This document shows positions 7,189-9,600 of a stretch of 9,600 bases of DNA, piece by piece. The stretch comes from Alphaproteobacteria bacterium (lineage in GTDB: Bacteria; Pseudomonadota; Alphaproteobacteria; Puniceispirillales; UBA1172). Each line of letters begins with the position of its first letter. Within the stretch, counting starts at the first letter, position 1. The translations under genes and the position numbers were made by a program. Location: contig JALRFL010000250.1 in NCBI GenBank assembly GCA_023259875.1, positions 1 to 9,600 on the forward strand, given 5' to 3'. The notes below the pieces were generated by a model. It made no database searches and was not told the DNA's origin. It saw only the letters and a list, made by a program, of their open reading frames with translations.

Positions 7189-7372
7189 TTTTTCTTCATT
7201 TTTTGGTGATGACATAAACTAGCAAAAGTTTTTTTGCTGGCGTTAAGTGTTTTTTAACTTTCTTACCATAACATACGAATCAGATGGTTTTGTAGGTGTA
7301 GCCATTAAATCAGTGATCGTTCTGTCATCATCACGCGAAATATATCGCAGATGTTTTGGAAGTATTTTGGAA
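7189..7372 (+). promoter_or_regulatory. AT-rich untranslated leader of the cold-shock protein gene
   Basis: This 184-base gap carries the hairpin at 7219-7240 and a second small inverted repeat (GTTAA 7242-7246, TTAAC 7254-7258), in sequence much richer in A and T than the flanking genes. Cold-shock mRNAs often have long structured leaders that control translation by temperature, so this may be one. A frame running into the cold-shock gene from a GTG at 7247 exists, but its 42 extra residues look non-coding. No confident promoter was found. Confidence 0.35.
7219..7240 (+). terminator. AT-rich hairpin after pyrF, weak terminator candidate
   Basis: CTAGCAAAA and TTTTGCTGG pair as a nine-base stem (one G-U) around a GTTT loop, 30 bases after the pyrF stop. 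A run of six T lies ten bases further (7250-7255) rather than directly after the stem, and the stem is AT-rich, so termination would be inefficient. It could instead belong to the leader of the following cold-shock gene. Confidence 0.3.
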
Positions 7373-7969
7373 ATGAATAGTATCAATGCTTATCCCATCA
7401 TAACGAATGGGGCAGAAAGACAAAAGGGAACCGTCAAATGGTTCAGCGAGAGGCTTGGTTACGGCTTTATTGAGGTAGATGGCAAAGAGGTCTTTATCCA
7501 CCGCACCACATTGAGCCAATTTGGCGCTTGTCGGTTGTTGGCTGAAGATATCGTGACGGTAACAATCACCTCATCTTCACGAGGACAGATCGTTGATACC
7601 CTCTTTGGGATTGAACGACTTCCTGTTGATAATAGCCTGATTGCCAGTGAACCGGCAGAAGATGAACATATCGCCTATGTGAAATTCTTTAATGAAATGC
7701 GCGGCTATGGGTTTATTGAAGTCGAAGGGTATGATCAGGATATTTTTGTCCATTCTCGTATAATTGAACAAAATGGCCTATCCACCATTTATACTAAGCA
7801 GAAATTGCTGGTCACCGTTGTGCCTGGCGAAAAAGGGTATGAGATTAAAACCATCCGATTGCTGGTAGATCAAAACGCCCAAATCGAAAATCTTGACATC
7901 GCCGAAGGCGGCTTGCCAGAGAGATATTCTGATAGCCCCAGCGATGATGGTGAGACGGACGAAAGCTGA
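7373..7969 (+). CDS. Two-domain cold-shock (CSD) nucleic-acid-binding protein
   Basis: A 198-residue protein with two cold-shock domains, a form common in Alphaproteobacteria; expected to bind single-stranded RNA or DNA and act as an RNA chaperone. Domain 1 (about residues 17-82) begins KGTVKWFSERLGYGFIEV with RNP1-like GYGFIEV and RNP2-like EVFIHR. Domain 2 (about 99-165) begins AYVKFFNEMRGYGFIEV and has DIFVHSR. The usual Trp of the KWF motif is Phe in domain 2. An acidic tail follows (EGGLPERYSDSPSDDGETDES), typical of the family. The ATG at 7373 is chosen because GGAAG (7358-7362) lies ten bases upstream and the protein then starts just before domain 1; earlier in-frame GTG starts would add a basic, unrelated stretch. 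It stands apart from pyrF by 184 bases and converges on trxB 70 bases away. Confidence 0.9.
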   Translation: MNSINAYPIITNGAERQKGTVKWFSERLGYGFIEVDGKEVFIHRTTLSQFGACRLLAEDIVTVTITSSSRGQIVDTLFGIERLPVDNSLIASEPAEDEHIAYVKFFNEMRGYGFIEVEGYDQDIFVHSRIIEQNGLSTIYTKQKLLVTVVPGEKGYEIKTIRLLVDQNAQIENLDIAEGGLPERYSDSPSDDGETDES

Positions 7970-8039
7970 TCATCCTGCGGTCACCTTGGGGTTCACATAA
8001 AGGCCAAGGGATTTCAGCTTAGGGGGTTAGCAAAGGCGG

Positions 8040-8984
8040 TTATGTGTTGATAGCAAGCCATTTTTCGGCATCAAGCGCGGCCATGCACCCCATGCCTGCG
8101 GCAGTAACCGCTTGGCGATAGGTTTTATCGACACAGTCCCCTGCGGCGAAAACCCCCTCAACAGAGGTCTGCGTTCGCCCTGCGTCTGTCACAATATAGC
8201 CTTCGTCATCAAGGGTGATCGCGCCTTCGAATGCCGATGTGGCAGGATCATGGCCAATAGCAACAAACATACCGTCACAGGCCATGTCTTGTTTGCTGTC
8301 ATCAAGGGTTGAGGCCAAACGTAACCCCGTGACGCCGCCCATCGGGGCATCATCCCCCAACACCTCATCAACCACATGATTCCAAATGATGTGAATATTG
8401 GGGGTTTTCATCAACCGATCTTGCATGACTTTTTCTGCCCTCAAGCTGTCCCGACGATGGATCAGGGTGACTTGCTCACAAATATTAGACAGATAAAGGG
8501 CTTCTTCAACAGCGGTATTGCCGCCGCCAATCACCGTGACTTTTTTACCCCGATAGAAAAATCCATCACAAGTCGCACAAGCCGAGACGCCTTTGCCATT
8601 ATAGCGTTTTTCACTGTCAAGGCCGAGCCATCGCGCCTGTGCCCCTGTGGTAATGATCACGCTATCAGCCAAATAGGTATCACCACTATCGGTAAAAATC
8701 CGGAAAGGCCGTTGGCTGAAATCTACACCTGTCACCAAATCATAGGCTATTCTGGCACCTACATTTTCAGCCTGTTTTTGCATCTGTTCCATCAGCCATG
8801 GGCCTTGAATAGGATCGGCAAAACCGGGGTAATTTTCCACATCGGTGGTAATGGTTAATTGCCCCCCCGGTTGCAACCCGGCGATAACAAGCGGTTTGAT
8901 ATTGGCACGCGCGGCATAGATTGCCGCGGTTAAACCAGCGGCTCCAGTGCCAATAATAACAAGGTGTTCGTGATGGTCAGTCAT
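8040..8984 (-). CDS. trxB: Thioredoxin-disulfide reductase
   Basis: NADPH-dependent flavoenzyme that reduces thioredoxin; 314 residues, normal for the low-molecular-weight bacterial type. The FAD-binding motif IIGTGAAGLTAAIYAARA is at residues 10-27. The redox-active CATC is at residues 136-139 in SACATCDGFFYRG. The NADPH-binding VIGGGNTAVEEALYLS starts near 151, with HRRDSLRA (176-183) for the 2'-phosphate. The second FAD motif is GVFAAGDCVDKTYRQAVTAAGMGC near the C-terminus. All key residues are present. The ATG at 8984 is four bases after the stop of the acetoacetyl-CoA synthetase fragment on the same strand, so the two genes were probably co-transcribed in the native genome. An Lrp-type regulator often found next to trxB is absent here. 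Confidence 0.97.
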   Translation of the reverse strand: MTDHHEHLVIIGTGAAGLTAAIYAARANIKPLVIAGLQPGGQLTITTDVENYPGFADPIQGPWLMEQMQKQAENVGARIAYDLVTGVDFSQRPFRIFTDSGDTYLADSVIITTGAQARWLGLDSEKRYNGKGVSACATCDGFFYRGKKVTVIGGGNTAVEEALYLSNICEQVTLIHRRDSLRAEKVMQDRLMKTPNIHIIWNHVVDEVLGDDAPMGGVTGLRLASTLDDSKQDMACDGMFVAIGHDPATSAFEGAITLDDEGYIVTDAGRTQTSVEGVFAAGDCVDKTYRQAVTAAGMGCMAALDAEKWLAINT

Positions 8985-8988
8985 GGTC

Positions 8989-9120
8989 TCATTTCAACTG
9001 TTCAAGGTTTCGGAAATGGTCGAGCGCCTCAGGATTGGCTAAGGCTTCAGTATTTTTGACAGGCTTGCCGTGGATAACATCCCTTACTGCCAGTTCAGTA
9101 ATTTTGCCTGAACGGGTGCG
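8989..9120 (-). pseudogene. C-terminal fragment of acetoacetyl-CoA synthetase, cut at its 5' side
   Basis: Forty-three codons on the minus strand end with TGA at 8991-8989. They read RTRSGKITELAVRDVIHG, continue KPVKNTEALANPEALDHF and end RNLEQLK. This is the characteristic end of acetoacetyl-CoA synthetase (acetoacetate-CoA ligase): SGKI carries the Lys that completes adenylation in the acyl-adenylate enzyme family, and VKN-ALANPEAL is typical of this member. The full protein would be about 650 residues; everything upstream is missing. The next codon upstream in this frame is a stop (TGA at 9123-9121), and upstream DNA belongs to an ABC permease gene in another frame. Role of the intact enzyme: ATP-dependent activation of acetoacetate, linked to polyhydroxybutyrate or ketone body use. 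Whether the gene is truly broken in the organism depends on whether the junction is real. Confidence 0.8.
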
Positions 9121-9536
9121 TCAAAACTGCCTTCGATGAGTCGGGTGGCCCAATAATCGGCGTCTTCGCGGGAAAAGTCCACGCCGGTCCATTGGGCGAC
9201 GGCGGATTCGGACTGATTGCTGAGGAGGGTAAAGCCGGCGAGGCGCGGCGTGGCGGAGGTGACGTTGGGATCGGCTTGGACCGCGTCGAGCCACTCGGTG
9301 TCCTCAGGGAGGGCGAGGTCTAAGTTTTGGGAGGGCCAGTACGCACTGTCCGAAACTTGCACATAGCCCGCCATTCCGCCCACCACAGTGTCAATCATGT
9401 GCCCGTAAATGCCCAGTTGCAAGCTGCGAATCAGGATGGCAAAGAAGAGCGCAAAGGCTACAGCGGCGGCGGTGATGGCGCTTCGGCGGCGGTTTCGGCC
9501 CAAATTGCGCCAGGCCATGCGCGTAGTTAGTGACAT
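9084..9536 (-). pseudogene. Truncated FtsX/MacB-type ABC transporter permease, N-terminal third
   Basis: The frame starts with ATG at 9536 and reads MSLTTRMAWRNLGRNRRRSA, then one membrane helix (about residues 19-40, AITAAAVAFALFFAILIR). A periplasmic MacB-PCD-like segment follows with GGMAGYVQVSD and an SATPRLAGFTLLS motif. These are typical of FtsX-like permeases in LolC/MacB-type export or lipoprotein-release systems. Such proteins have about 400 residues and three more C-terminal helices; here the frame ends at residue 150. Residues up to about 138-141 (IEGSFDAP) look native, while the last nine (VQAKLLNWQ) are an out-of-frame reading of the acetoacetyl-CoA synthetase fragment. GC is about 62% over 9121-9360 by hand count, against roughly 50% in trxB. 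The codon style also differs, so this DNA probably comes from another genome or another genomic region. Confidence 0.8.
9111..9123. other. Fusion junction between two unrelated coding sequences
   Basis: Below about 9120 the minus strand encodes the acetoacetyl-CoA synthetase end; above it, the permease start. The two proteins overlap by at most a few codons here in different frames (GAC at 9122-9120 in the permease frame, CGC at 9120-9118 in the synthetase frame). No insertion-sequence end, target duplication or repeat longer than a few bases is visible at the join. Confidence 0.75.
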
Positions 9537-9549
9537 ACAGCCGAGAGCA

Positions 9550-9600
9550 TTAGAGGGAGTCGATCTTTTTCATGGTGGTTTCCGTAAACCAGCTGGCTTT
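9550..9600 (-). CDS. C-terminal end of an unidentified gene upstream of the permease
   Basis: A frame entering from the right edge on the minus strand reads KASWFTETTMKKIDSL and stops with TAA at 9552-9550, thirteen bases before the permease start. The spacing and strand suggest an operon. The WFTE-x-x-MKK ending resembles outer-membrane lipoprotein-sorting (LolA-like) proteins that often precede FtsX-type permeases, but sixteen residues are too few to be sure. A second open frame through the same bases (SQLVYGNHHEKD) looks less protein-like given the gene spacing. Confidence 0.4.
   Translation of the reverse strand, partial: KASWFTETTMKKIDSL

Noticed and set aside
6843..7199. A 118-codon minus-strand frame
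   Set aside because: Antisense to the 3' half of pyrF, with composition expected from the reverse of a coding sequence.
7247..7372. N-terminal extension of the cold-shock protein from a GTG at 7247
   Set aside because: The extra 42 residues are hydrophobic and basic without family resemblance, lie in AT-rich DNA with inverted repeats, and have no ribosome binding site; the ATG at 7373 fits family length.
7984..8009. CCTTGG/CCAAGG inverted repeat between the cold-shock gene and trxB
   Set aside because: A six-base stem with a 14-base loop and no T run on either strand is too weak to call a terminator, although a terminator is expected between these convergent genes.
8376..8858. A 160-codon plus-strand frame
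   Set aside because: It is antisense to trxB, which is complete and highly conserved here; no initiation signal or recognisable domain was seen.
9084..9536. A complete 150-residue short permease
   Set aside because: The FtsX family needs about 400 residues and several C-terminal helices, and the last nine residues are an out-of-frame reading of another gene, so it is a truncated remnant.
1..9600. CRISPR array, tRNA, rRNA, transposase, phage or defence genes
   Set aside because: No regularly spaced repeat set, cloverleaf-like sequence, ribosomal RNA segment or mobile-element protein was seen on either strand by eye.

Overview
The window reads as alphaproteobacterial chromosome of moderate GC (about 50% in the stretches I counted by hand). 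The evidence is a GapR-type (DUF2312) DNA-binding protein beside a DUF1244 protein, an alphaproteobacterial two-cold-shock-domain protein, a proteobacterial MntR and a two-subunit methylmalonyl-CoA mutase. A marine SAR116/Rhodospirillales-like origin would fit, but that is a guess from gene content and protein style, not a measurement.

Layout. Positions 1-3432 (minus strand) hold a methylmalonyl-CoA mutase operon: mutA (small subunit) overlaps mutB (large subunit) by ATGA, and mutB runs off the left edge before its B12-binding domain. A divergent intergenic gap leads to a plus-strand membrane glycosyltransferase of the ArnT/GT39-GT83 type (3521-5011). It converges on a minus-strand mntR regulator (5041-5550). 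A divergent regulatory region (5551-5724) follows, with a promoter-like site, a small palindrome and a spaced direct repeat. It leads into a tight plus-strand cluster DUF1244 - gapR - pyrF (5725-7188). After an AT-rich leader comes a two-domain cold-shock protein (7373-7969), which converges on trxB (8040-8984, minus strand). Directly upstream of trxB on the minus strand is the last 43 codons of an acetoacetyl-CoA synthetase gene.

The oddity is at the right end. At about 9120 the acetoacetyl-CoA synthetase reading frame stops abruptly and is replaced, without any spacer, by the 5' third of an FtsX/MacB-type ABC permease gene. That gene is clearly GC-richer (about 62% over 9121-9360 by hand count). 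Its upstream neighbour is a partial gene with 4-codon spacing. Two unrelated genes are therefore joined in mid-coding sequence. This is either a real rearrangement that destroyed both genes or, more likely, a chimeric assembly join.

Apart from that junction, the window is housekeeping and core metabolism: propionyl-CoA/methylmalonyl-CoA conversion to succinyl-CoA, acetoacetate activation, UMP synthesis, thioredoxin reduction, manganese sensing, nucleoid binding and RNA chaperoning. I do not see a CRISPR array, tRNA, rRNA, transposase, phage gene or an undescribed multi-gene system.
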